Shown here in pieces: positions 1 through 6,732 of a DNA stretch of 7,350 nucleotides. How positions within the stretch are numbered: the stretch's first letter is position 1; each line of letters starts with the position of its first letter. Source of the DNA: an uncultured Elusimicrobium sp. (GTDB lineage Bacteria; Elusimicrobiota; Elusimicrobia; Elusimicrobiales; Elusimicrobiaceae); assembly GCA_902787065.1 (NCBI GenBank), contig CADAFA010000042.1:1-7350 (forward strand). The letters are read 5' to 3'. The notes under the pieces were generated by a model. The model worked only from the letters and a program-made list of their open reading frames with translations. It searched no databases and had not been told where the DNA came from. A program made the position numbers and the translations under genes.

Positions 1-1
1 C

Positions 2-2833
2 CCCGATAAAGCACTTATTGACGTAAATAACCGCGTGCAGCAGGCAAGTGCATCACTTCCGGCTGAAGTTACAAAATACGGGCTTACTGTACAAAAGCGG
101 TCATCCTCTTTGGTTTTGCTTGCAACGCTTTATTCACCCGATGGTATGTATGATGTCAATTATATCGGCAATTATGCCCTTGTAAATATTATTGACGAAT
201 TAAAACGTATTAAAGGTGTCGGTGATGCCCAAGTTATGACAACAAACGATTATGCCATAAGAATATGGCTAAAACCCGCTTTATTTAACAGGTTTAATTT
301 AGGTATCAATGAAGTGGTTTCAGCTGTGCAAACGCAAAATACTCAACGCAGTGGCGGTACAATCGGTGCTATGCCGATGAGTGATAAAATTTTAAAAACT
401 TTCCCTTTAATTACCCCCCCTCGCCTTGTTACGCCCGAGCAATTTGGAAATATTATTTTACGTGCTTCACCGGACGGAAGCACCTTGCGTATAAAAGATA
501 TTGCCGATGTTACTTTGGGAGCGCAAACTTATACTTCGCAAGGTTATTATGATAAAAAACCTGCTGTACCTATCGGCATTTATTTAAGTGCCGGCGCTAA
601 TGCTGTTGAGACGGCAAATCTTGCTAAAAAAGCTTTAACTCAAATGGCCAAAAATTTCCCAGAAGGTATAAGTTATGATATCGCTTATGATACTACAATA
701 TTTGTTAAAGAATCTATTAAAGGTGTTGTTGTAACTTTAGTTGAAGCCTTTATTTTAGTCTTTTTTGTGGTACTTTTGTTTTTGAAAGATTGGCGTGCTA
801 CCGTTATACCTTGCGTGGTTGTTCCTGTTGCCGTTATCGGCGCTTTTTTGGGGATGCTGATCCTCGGTTTTTCAATAAACAGTTTGACTTTATTTGGTTT
901 GGTTTTGGCTATCGGTATGGTTGTTGATGATGCTATCGTAGTTATTGAAAATGCCGATAGAATTTTAACTACCCAAAACATGCCTGTAAAAGAGGCCGTA
1001 ACGCAAGCCATGCAGGAGGTAAGCGGGCCGATTGTAGCAATAGTTTTGGTTTTGTGTTCGGTGTTTATACCTGTAGGTTTCATGGGCGGTTTTAGTGGGG
1101 TAATGTACCAACAATTTGCAATTACTATTGCAATTTCAGTCGTAATTTCAGGTTTAATGGCCCTTACTTTAACACCTGCCATGTGCGCGCTTATGCTTGA
1201 GAAAGAAAGAAAAGTTACAAAAGGGTTTTTCTTTCACTTTGATAATTTATTTGAAAAGTTTACAAATAAATATGTTGATGTAAGTGAATTTTTTATACGT
1301 AAAGTAAAACTCGGCATAATTTTATTTTTGGTTTTTTGTTTATGTTGTTTCCTCTTATTTAAAATGGTACCGTCAAACTTGCTTCCCAATGAAGACCAAG
1401 GGCTTTTGATGGTTTATACCGGGCTTGATCCGGCAACTTCTTTAACTCAAACTGATGAAGTCGCCACGCAACTTGAAGATGTTTTACTTTCTTTCCCAGA
1501 AGTTAAAAAAGAATTTAGTTTTAGCGGTTTTAATATTTTAAATTCTACAAGCCAAACAAATGCTATTGCAAGTTTCGTTACTTTAAAACCTTGGGATGAA
1601 AGAACAAAAAAGAATCAAAGTGCAAGTTCACTCGTCGGGCAAATATCGCAGGCGGCTTTGGCAAAAATACCTAAAGCTTATATTCTACCTTTTATGCCAC
1701 CGCCGATTATGGGTTTAAGTACCACAGGAGGTATTGAGGGTTATATTCAAAACCGAGGTAACGGTACCCCCGAAGAACTTGCGGATGTTACAAATAAATT
1801 TATTGATGAAGTCAAAAAAATTAAGGGTTTAAATAATACACAAACAACGTATTCCGCAAGTTATCCGCAGTATACTTTGACGGTAGATAATGTAAAAGCA
1901 CTTTCTATGGGTTTGAATTTGGATGATGTGTATAATACCCTTGCCGCAACTATCGGTGCAAGTTATGTAAATGATTTTACACTTTATTCCCGTAATTTTA
2001 AAGTAATGATTCAAGCAGAAGATTCTGCCCGCCAAACGCCGGAACAAGTGGGAAATTTATATATAAAATCAAATACCGGTGCTATGGTTCCATTTTCTGC
2101 GGTTGCAACTATTATGCCGAGCCTCGGCCCAAGTATTGTTGAACGTTTTAATGGCTTCCCTGCCGCTAATTTAGTTATTACACCTGAAGGTATAAGTTCT
2201 GGGCAAGCAATACAAGCCCTTGAAAACCTAGCCCAAAAAGTATTACCGGAAAATTATGCACTTTCCTGGAGCGGTACTGCCCTGGAAGAGACACAAAGCG
2301 GTAGTTCCTCAGCCTTAATTTTGCTTTTGGGTATTGTGGTAGTATTTTTAATTTTAGCGGCACAATATGAAAGTTGGTCACTACCCTTTTGCGTACTTAC
2401 TGCCGTTCCTTTTGCAATTTTTGGTGCTTTTTTAGGCACTTGGTTTAGGGGGTTAAGTAACGGTATATATTTCCAAGTGGCGCTTGTTGCACTTGTGGGA
2501 CTTGCGGCAAAAAATGCCATTTTGATTGTAGAATTTGCCCTTATGCTTAAACAAAAAGGTGCAAGTGCCGCAGCTGCTGCAATGCAGGGCGCAAAGATAC
2601 GCTTTAGGCCAATTATTATGACATCTCTTGCCTTTATTTTGGGAACTCTTCCGCTTGCTACAAGCTCCGGCGCAGGTGCGGCAAGCCAAATTTCCTTAGG
2701 TACTGCCGTAGTTTTTGGTATGCTTGGGGCAACAATTTTCGCACCGTGTTTTGTGCCTTTGTTCTTTTACTTGCTTAATAAAAAACGCGGTGAAGTTCCA
2801 AATTTTGACTTACCCAAAGGAGATAAAGAATAA
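2..2833 (+). CDS. RND multidrug efflux pump, HAE1/AcrB-MexB type, 5'-truncated by window edge
   Basis: This is the inner-membrane proton antiporter of a tripartite efflux complex, which drives hydrophobic drugs or toxins out through an outer-membrane channel. The frame is open from base 2, and the first residues (PDKALIDVNN) already match the AcrB porter domain, so the GTG at 35 is internal. Aligning the proton-relay Asp pair (window residues 309-310, in GMVVDDAIV) with AcrB D407/D408 implies about 98 residues are missing upstream. The other relay residues are present: Lys837 (LAAKNAIL), Arg867 (RFRP) and Thr874 (IMTSLAF), matching AcrB K940, R971 and T978. Transmembrane clusters lie at about residues 240-400 and 770-930, with periplasmic porter and docking regions before and between them. 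No internal stops or frameshifts are seen, so the pump should be functional. The substrate cannot be inferred. The stop overlaps the next start by one base, which indicates translational coupling. The adaptor (AcrA-like) gene is expected upstream. Confidence 0.95.
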   Translation, partial: PDKALIDVNNRVQQASASLPAEVTKYGLTVQKRSSSLVLLATLYSPDGMYDVNYIGNYALVNIIDELKRIKGVGDAQVMTTNDYAIRIWLKPALFNRFNLGINEVVSAVQTQNTQRSGGTIGAMPMSDKILKTFPLITPPRLVTPEQFGNIILRASPDGSTLRIKDIADVTLGAQTYTSQGYYDKKPAVPIGIYLSAGANAVETANLAKKALTQMAKNFPEGISYDIAYDTTIFVKESIKGVVVTLVEAFILVFFVVLLFLKDWRATVIPCVVVPVAVIGAFLGMLILGFSINSLTLFGLVLAIGMVVDDAIVVIENADRILTTQNMPVKEAVTQAMQEVSGPIVAIVLVLCSVFIPVGFMGGFSGVMYQQFAITIAISVVISGLMALTLTPAMCALMLEKERKVTKGFFFHFDNLFEKFTNKYVDVSEFFIRKVKLGIILFLVFCLCCFLLFKMVPSNLLPNEDQGLLMVYTGLDPATSLTQTDEVATQLEDVLLSFPEVKKEFSFSGFNILNSTSQTNAIASFVTLKPWDERTKKNQSASSLVGQISQAALAKIPKAYILPFMPPPIMGLSTTGGIEGYIQNRGNGTPEELADVTNKFIDEVKKIKGLNNTQTTYSASYPQYTLTVDNVKALSMGLNLDDVYNTLAATIGASYVNDFTLYSRNFKVMIQAEDSARQTPEQVGNLYIKSNTGAMVPFSAVATIMPSLGPSIVERFNGFPAANLVITPEGISSGQAIQALENLAQKVLPENYALSWSGTALEETQSGSSSALILLLGIVVVFLILAAQYESWSLPFCVLTAVPFAIFGAFLGTWFRGLSNGIYFQVALVALVGLAAKNAILIVEFALMLKQKGASAAAAAMQGAKIRFRPIIMTSLAFILGTLPLATSSGAGAASQISLGTAVVFGMLGATIFAPCFVPLFFYLLNKKRGEVPNFDLPKGDKE
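2816..2822 (+). promoter_or_regulatory. Shine-Dalgarno for the outer-membrane channel gene inside the pump's 3' end
   Basis: AAAGGAG lies 10 bases before the ATG at 2833, inside the last codons of the RND gene. With the TAATG overlap it fixes the channel's start and supports co-translation of the two genes. Confidence 0.75.
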
Positions 2834-4245
2834 TGAAAAAATTATTTTTACTTTTAACTTTAACGGGTTTGACTTGTGCCTGTATGCTTGGGCCAAGATA
2901 TAAAAAACCCGTCTATGATTTGCCGGAAAATACTTCCGGGGACGGGGAGTATTTTGCCTCACTGAACCCTGCTTGGTGGGAGATATTTCAAGATGATACC
3001 CTAAATAAAATTATAGATGAAGCCCTTGTTTATAATACAGATTTGCTTGCCGCAAGCGCGCGGCTTGATTATGCCCGTGCCGGTTATATTTCCGCACGCG
3101 GCGAGCGCCTGCCTAGTATACAAGCAAATTTTAATCCTTCAAAAGCTGATACAAATACCCCTTATGTTACAGGGGTAAGTGAGGCAAATTTAACTGCGGC
3201 TTTCGAACTTGATTTATTCGGTAAATACCGCGCTTTAAGCAAGAGCGCTTATGCAAATTGGCTATCTTCGAAAGCGGCGCGTGAGCAGGTGCGTTTAACT
3301 TTAATAGGCCAAGTTGCTCGTGCATATTTTAATGTTTTATCCTTAGAATTACAACTTGAAATTGCAAAACATACTTTAACTTCAAGAGAAGAAGATTTTA
3401 AAATTTATAAGATTCGTTTTGAAAACGGTTATATAAATAAGGTAGATTTAAAAAGGGTGGAGGCGGAAATGTACTCCGTCAGCGCACAAGCGGAAACGGT
3501 GTATTTAAAACTTTTAAAGGCGCAGACAAATTTGCAGGTTTTGCTCGGTAAAAGCCCAAAAGATATTGTGGAAAACCCTTTAAAAACAAAAACAACGCTT
3601 GGGGAAATTTTTGTTTTACCCACAGTGCCTGAAAATATACCGTCTTCTTTATTAAGACGCCGCCCCGATATTGTTAAAGCCGAGCAAGATTTAATTTCCG
3701 CAAATGCTCAAATAAGCGCAGCACGTGCCGCATATTTCCCGGATATTTCTTTGACAGGTATCGGTGGTTTTGCTAGTGAGCCTTTGCATAAATTGTTTGA
3801 AAGAGATTCAAGTTTTTGGCAAGTTTCCGGCGCGGGTATTTTAAACATTTTTCAAGGCGGTAAAATTATTGCACAAAACAAAATGGCAAATGCACAATAT
3901 CGGGAAATGCTTGCTACTTATCAAAATACCGTGCAACTTGCTTTTAAAGATGCTTATGACTCTTTAAATGCAAATAAGCAATACCGCAAAATGTTTGACG
4001 AGATTAAACAACAAAGGGACACTTTAAAAGAAACTTATCAGTTAACTAAAATGCAGCAGGAGGCTGGCCTTATTAATACGACGGATTTACTTTTAGTGGA
4101 ACAAAATTTACTTTCCGCCGAAATGAATTTAGTTCAAACCCGCCAAGCAGAACTAGAGGCTATTGTTGCCCTAGCCCTAGCCGTTGGCGGCGGTTTTGAA
4201 GAAAGCAAATTTTACCATCCCAAAAAATATAAGAATAGGGGTTAA
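2833..4245 (+). CDS. Outer-membrane efflux lipoprotein, NodT/OprM (TolC-like) family
   Basis: This 470-residue protein has the usual length for a NodT-family outer-membrane factor, the trimeric channel that docks onto an RND pump and its adaptor. The N-terminus is a lipoprotein signal: MKK, then a leucine-rich core, then Cys17 followed by the family motif C-M-L-G-P-R-Y-K-K-P (17-26). Cys17 is therefore the likely lipid attachment site, although Cys15 makes the lipobox (TCAC) slightly unusual. Two outer-membrane efflux domains span about residues 55-240 and 270-455. Family hallmarks are AFELDLFGKYRA near 123-134 and LRRRPDIVKAEQDLISANAQ near 274-293, followed by AARAAYFPDISLTG. The ATG overlaps the pump's stop as TAATG, so both are surely one operon. 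A hairpin terminator starts at the stop codon. I infer that it forms the exit duct for the upstream pump. Confidence 0.95.
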   Translation: MKKLFLLLTLTGLTCACMLGPRYKKPVYDLPENTSGDGEYFASLNPAWWEIFQDDTLNKIIDEALVYNTDLLAASARLDYARAGYISARGERLPSIQANFNPSKADTNTPYVTGVSEANLTAAFELDLFGKYRALSKSAYANWLSSKAAREQVRLTLIGQVARAYFNVLSLELQLEIAKHTLTSREEDFKIYKIRFENGYINKVDLKRVEAEMYSVSAQAETVYLKLLKAQTNLQVLLGKSPKDIVENPLKTKTTLGEIFVLPTVPENIPSSLLRRRPDIVKAEQDLISANAQISAARAAYFPDISLTGIGGFASEPLHKLFERDSSFWQVSGAGILNIFQGGKIIAQNKMANAQYREMLATYQNTVQLAFKDAYDSLNANKQYRKMFDEIKQQRDTLKETYQLTKMQQEAGLINTTDLLLVEQNLLSAEMNLVQTRQAELEAIVALALAVGGGFEESKFYHPKKYKNRG

Positions 4246-4274
4246 AAAACCGCCCATAAGAACGGGCGGTTTTT
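4245..4274. terminator. Bidirectional Rho-independent terminator between convergent genes
   Basis: AAAAACCGCCC (4245-4255) pairs perfectly over 11 bp with GGGCGGTTTTT (4264-4274) around an 8-base loop. The A-tract and T-tract arms give a U-run on either strand. The hairpin can therefore stop both the efflux operon (plus) and the SIMPL gene (minus), whose stop codon lies 20 bases away. Confidence 0.9.
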
Positions 4275-4293
4275 ACACAATGTGGTAAATTAA

Positions 4294-5013
4294 TTACTCT
4301 AAATAATAAGTTATTGTTGAAACAACTCTAACTTTCTTGTTTATCTGTTGCGTCTCTTGCAAATACGGGATTTCCTCGCTCGGTAAAATACTGAAAACAC
4401 CTTGCTGCGCACTGTGAATTTTACCCACTTTTGCGCCGGAGTTTTTGGCAAATTCTTCCGCCGCAACTTTTGCATTTTTTGTAGCTTCACTTAACATTTC
4501 CGGTTTAATATCATTTAACTTGGTAAATAAATAATTTACCGGGGAAGAATAACTTTGGCTGTCAAAAATTATACCCTTTTCAATTAAAGCACCCATTTTG
4601 CCGATAGAGCTTGCCACTAAGTCTACATTATTGCTTTTTACCGTTATTGTTTGTGATAAAATAAAGTGGATATTAGTATTTGTATTATAGGGGTTTGCGG
4701 TTAAGTCATTGGTATCTAAACGGCCGATATTTATTTCCCCTTCCGCAAAGCCTAAAGTTTTTAAATAATCGGTAATAATTTTTTCCTGATTATTCATTTT
4801 TTGTTGCAAGATTACGGCATCATCACCGGTTTGAACAAATTTAAGCTCCCATACAGCTAAATCTGCTTTAACCGCTTTTTCCGCTAAACCTTTCACGGTT
4901 ACAAAATTTGCACCAAAATGAGCTTTATAGTAATAAAAGCCCGTAAAGAAACCACCAAAAATAAGCCCTATGCTTAAAATTAAGGCGGCAATAGATAATT
5001 TTTTATTTTCCAT
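4294..5013 (-). CDS. SIMPL (DUF541) domain protein with N-terminal membrane anchor
   Basis: This 239-residue protein opens with a short basic stretch and one hydrophobic segment (about 7-29). It lacks a clear signal-peptidase site and is best read as an N-terminal anchor with the remainder in the periplasm. The SIMPL/DUF541 domain covers about 37-237. It begins with the characteristic FVTVKGLAEKAVKADLAVWE and ends in a strand like VRVVSTITYYLE. The central part has the SQTITVKSNN strand and the EATKNAKVAAEEFAKNSGAK helix typical of the family. The family's biochemical role is poorly defined. Bacterial members are periplasmic or outer-membrane associated, and some have been linked to stress tolerance. 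The start is supported by AGGAGG four bases upstream. The gene converges on the efflux operon and diverges from the ankyrin gene, so it is probably a single-gene transcript. Confidence 0.9.
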   Translation of the reverse strand: MENKKLSIAALILSIGLIFGGFFTGFYYYKAHFGANFVTVKGLAEKAVKADLAVWELKFVQTGDDAVILQQKMNNQEKIITDYLKTLGFAEGEINIGRLDTNDLTANPYNTNTNIHFILSQTITVKSNNVDLVASSIGKMGALIEKGIIFDSQSYSSPVNYLFTKLNDIKPEMLSEATKNAKVAAEEFAKNSGAKVGKIHSAQQGVFSILPSEEIPYLQETQQINKKVRVVSTITYYLE

Positions 5014-5016
5014 AAA

Positions 5017-5023
5017 TCCTCCT
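5017..5023 (-). promoter_or_regulatory. Strong Shine-Dalgarno of the SIMPL gene
   Basis: On the minus strand AGGAGGA is followed by TTT and the ATG. It is a near-perfect anti-16S match with short spacing and decides the start at 5013. Confidence 0.85.
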
Positions 5024-5058
5024 AAAATAATTATAGCATTTACATATCATAAATAAGG
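5024..5058 (-). promoter_or_regulatory. Extended -10 promoter of the SIMPL gene
   Basis: The minus strand reads TGCTATAAT with the hexamer TATAAT at 5035-5030, a consensus -10 preceded by a TGn extension. The -35 position about 17 bases upstream (near 5058-5053, CCTTAT) is a poor match, which suits an extended -10 promoter. Initiation is predicted near 5023, giving a leader of only about 10 bases that consists almost entirely of the Shine-Dalgarno. Confidence 0.6.
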
Positions 5059-5070
5059 TATAATATTTTT
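5036..5070 (+). promoter_or_regulatory. Promoter of the ankyrin-repeat gene
   Basis: TATAAT at 5059-5064 is a perfect -10 box. The nearest -35-like element, TTTACA (5039-5044), lies at a short 14-base spacing, so the -35 contribution is uncertain. The predicted start point is near 5071, leaving about 13 bases of leader that contain GCGGAGG (5073-5079). The -10 overlaps the -35 zone of the divergent SIMPL promoter, so the two promoters could compete for polymerase. Confidence 0.6.
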
Positions 5071-5083
5071 ATGCGGAGGTTTT

Positions 5084-6358
5084 ATGTTTAGAAGAATATT
5101 CTTTTTTTGGATTTGTATTTCCTTAATTACCGGTTTTACGTATGCAGCCGGCCGGGGAAAAGATTTATATAACGGGGTTGAAAAATCAAAACAAAATACG
5201 AACAAGAAATATAGCTATTTGTATGATACTTCTTTAATACAAGCCATTAAAAAGCAAGATGTTGACAGAGTAAATTTTTTGTTACTTGCAAATGTTAACC
5301 CAAATGAGAGAAACGATGCAAAAGAAACCCCGCTTATTGTTGCCGCCAATTTTCCTTCCGAAGAAATTATTACCAAATTACTTGACAAAGGCGCCAATTA
5401 CGATGATACAGCCGCCAACGGAATAACTGCTTTAATGACAGCTGCTGCGGTAGGTAACGGCAGGATTGTTAATCTTTTGCTTGAATATGGTGCTGACCCT
5501 AATTTACAAGATAATAAGGGTAAGACTGCTTTAATGCATGGCGTGGAAAATTTAAACCATGATACAGTTTCTGCTTTGCTTGAAGTAAAAAGAATAGATT
5601 TATCTGTAGCAGATAAGGAAAATAAAACGGCATTTATGTATGCTTTGGATAGCAAAGATTATGATATGATAAGCTTATTCTTAGAAAAAGGTGCAAAAAT
5701 TGACCAAAAAAATAAAGATGCCCAAAACCTATTCTTAAAATCTTTAAAAAATAAAGATAGTGAGACCGCTAATCTGTTTGTTAATTATGGTCTAGTTTTT
5801 GACAGTAATGACCCTGAGGGTAAAAAAGCTTTAGTTAACGCAGTTAAAAGAAATAGATTAGAAGAGGTTGAAATGTTGCTTAAAACAGGCATAAGTTCAA
5901 ATACTCAAGACGCTTCAGGTACTCCGATTTTAACCTATGCTGTTAAGAATAATAATATTGATATTGCCCATCTTTTGCTTGAAAAAGGGGCTAACCCTAT
6001 GCTTAAAGATTCTAAAGGTATAGAACCTTTAACTTATGCCGAAAAGGATAAAAATGAGGAAATGCAGGAACTGTTGAAATCTTACGGTGCGAAATCAAAG
6101 GCTATTTATGCTATAGATTTTTCCGGTTTAAATGCTGATGAAATTAAAAACTACGTTGAACGTTCTCAGTATAATTTGGAACTTGCTAAAAAAGAATTAG
6201 CAAAGAAAGAAGGTAAAACCGTAAGTTCTAAGACCACAACAAAAATAGTTGTTAAGAAGCCTGTATGCAATTTTCATTCCAGGCGTTATGCCTTTTACAG
6301 AATCCAGCGTCAAAGAACTAAGCAAGGCGTCGCCGCTCAATATCCTGAACGACCTTGA
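5084..6358 (+). CDS. Exported ankyrin-repeat protein; C-terminus replaced at a sequence junction
   Basis: The reading frame has 424 codons, but only about residues 1-394 look native. Residues 1-21 form a Sec signal peptide (FRRIFFFWICISLITGFTYA, cleavage likely at TYA-AG), so the product is periplasmic or secreted. About nine ankyrin repeats follow between residues 48 and 338, with clear units such as GITALMTAAAVGNGRIVNLL (113-132), KGKTALMHGV and GTPILTYAVKNNNIDIAHLL. Two units (near 179-244) are more diverged. A charged, lysine-rich helical segment (about 350-377) and a Ser/Thr/Lys stretch follow. From Cys395 to the stop the sequence (CNFHSRRYAFYRIQRQ and on) is unlike the rest, jumps in G+C and is antisense to a convincing minus-strand frame, so the true 3' end is missing. 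GGAGG four bases before the ATG supports the start. Ankyrin repeats bind proteins and the partner is unknown. Repeats of this sort occur in both host-interaction and housekeeping periplasmic proteins. Confidence 0.85.
   Translation: MFRRIFFFWICISLITGFTYAAGRGKDLYNGVEKSKQNTNKKYSYLYDTSLIQAIKKQDVDRVNFLLLANVNPNERNDAKETPLIVAANFPSEEIITKLLDKGANYDDTAANGITALMTAAAVGNGRIVNLLLEYGADPNLQDNKGKTALMHGVENLNHDTVSALLEVKRIDLSVADKENKTAFMYALDSKDYDMISLFLEKGAKIDQKNKDAQNLFLKSLKNKDSETANLFVNYGLVFDSNDPEGKKALVNAVKRNRLEEVEMLLKTGISSNTQDASGTPILTYAVKNNNIDIAHLLLEKGANPMLKDSKGIEPLTYAEKDKNEEMQELLKSYGAKSKAIYAIDFSGLNADEIKNYVERSQYNLELAKKELAKKEGKTVSSKTTTKIVVKKPVCNFHSRRYAFYRIQRQRTKQGVAAQYPERP
6250..6285. other. Junction between low-GC chromosomal segment and higher-GC foreign segment
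   Basis: Left of here, a sample 60-base block (6121-6180) has 20 G+C. Right of here, blocks 6361-6420 and 6421-6480 have 32 and 31. The plus-strand ankyrin frame loses its character after residue 394 (base 6265), and the minus-strand tail-fibre-like frame loses its character after GITPGMKIAY (also about 6265). Two convergent genes losing their 3' ends at one point, with no terminator or stop between them, indicates a join rather than a natural gene boundary. I see no obvious direct repeat or attachment site, but the exact breakpoint cannot be placed to better than about 20-30 bases. Confidence 0.65.
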
Positions 6359-6604
6359 TCCTGCGGAAGAATATGAACCGATTGCCATGCTGTTTTCAGT
6401 ATACGCGTTCGTGCCCGTGCCCTTGGCGATAGCTTTGGAATCTTCAAGCGCCCAGCACGTATCATCTGTTTTGCGGCTGTAATTCTATCCCGTAAAACTT
6501 ATCACGCCGTTATTGCTGACCGATATGTCGCCTTCGCCGCAATACTGCGTAATAACATAGGCGTCGAACGGCAATTCTCCGACTTTTGTTTTAATAGCGC
6601 TCAT
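6263..6604 (-). CDS. Tail-fibre/adhesin-like protein fragment (YadA head-like motif) with one in-frame TAG, 3'-truncated
   Basis: An ATG at 6604 begins a frame reading MSAIKTKVGELPFDAYVITQ and on to SNNGVISFTG, where TAG (6487-6485) ends it after 39 codons. The same frame then continues without another stop for at least 73 codons to the junction. This part includes DDTCWALEDSKAIAKGTGTN and AYTENSMAIGSYSSAGSRSF (positions 47-86), the Ala/Gly/Ser spacing of YadA/Hep_Hag head repeats. LDSVKGITPGMKI follows. Such motifs occur in trimeric autotransporters and in phage tail fibres and baseplate proteins. No signal peptide is present, which favours a phage structural protein over a secreted adhesin. 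The TAG may be reassigned (as in gut phages using code 15, TAG=Gln), a nonsense mutation, or a sequencing error. No good Shine-Dalgarno precedes the ATG. Under the standard code only a 39-residue peptide (6604-6485) would be made. Confidence 0.5.
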
Positions 6605-6671
6605 GTCAAACAATTCTCGAAATTATTCTGTTTTATATTTATTTATTTACTTATTTATGTTGCCAATAAAA
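6605..6671 (-). promoter_or_regulatory. AT-rich leader with ATTT/AAAT tandem repeats upstream of the 6604 frame
   Basis: This spacer follows the terminator of the VWA gene and precedes the tail-fibre-like frame, so it should hold that gene's promoter. On the minus strand, imperfect AAAT repeats (about 6657-6637) lead into TATAAAACAGAATAATT. There is no AGGAGG-type site before the ATG, unlike every gene in the left segment. TATAAA could serve as a -10 but no convincing -35 lies at normal distance. AT-rich leaders without Shine-Dalgarno are common in Bacteroidota and their phages, which is only suggestive here. Confidence 0.35.
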
Positions 6672-6703
6672 TTAGGCGGGAAACACGAATGTTTCCCGCC
6701 TAA
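6672..6703 (-). terminator. Rho-independent terminator of the VWA-like gene
   Basis: TTAGGCGGGAAAC (6672-6684) and GTTTCCCGCCTAA (6691-6703) are perfect inverted repeats. A further A-T pair closes a CGAA/TTCG tetraloop, giving a 14-bp stem. On the minus strand the hairpin is followed by TTTTATT, a terminator tail, and it lies about 30 bases past the TGA of the gene at 6733. Confidence 0.88.
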
Positions 6704-6732
6704 CTGCTTAATATATAACTTATTCCGCAAAA

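Noticed and set aside
35..37. GTG as the true start of the RND gene
   Set aside because: Upstream codons to base 2 stay open and match the family, and about 98 N-terminal residues would be missing.
685..1182. A 165-codon minus-strand frame rich in Thr, Ile and Lys
   Set aside because: It is antisense to the membrane domain of the RND pump. Its composition is what reversing hydrophobic codons gives, and it has no recognisable domain.
6266..6358. C-terminal 30 residues of the ankyrin reading frame as native protein
   Set aside because: The Arg/Gln-rich tail has no ankyrin or linker character. It is antisense to the YadA-like minus-strand frame and lies in the higher-GC segment.
6249..6482. 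A 77-codon plus-strand frame starting with TTG
   Set aside because: It straddles the presumed junction, has no ribosome binding site, and is opposite the minus-strand frame whose motif content is far more convincing.
6637..6657. The ATTT repeats as a CRISPR array or replication-origin iteron
   Set aside because: The unit is 4 bases and imperfect, with no spacers and no adjacent replication or cas gene. It is a simple AT-rich tract.
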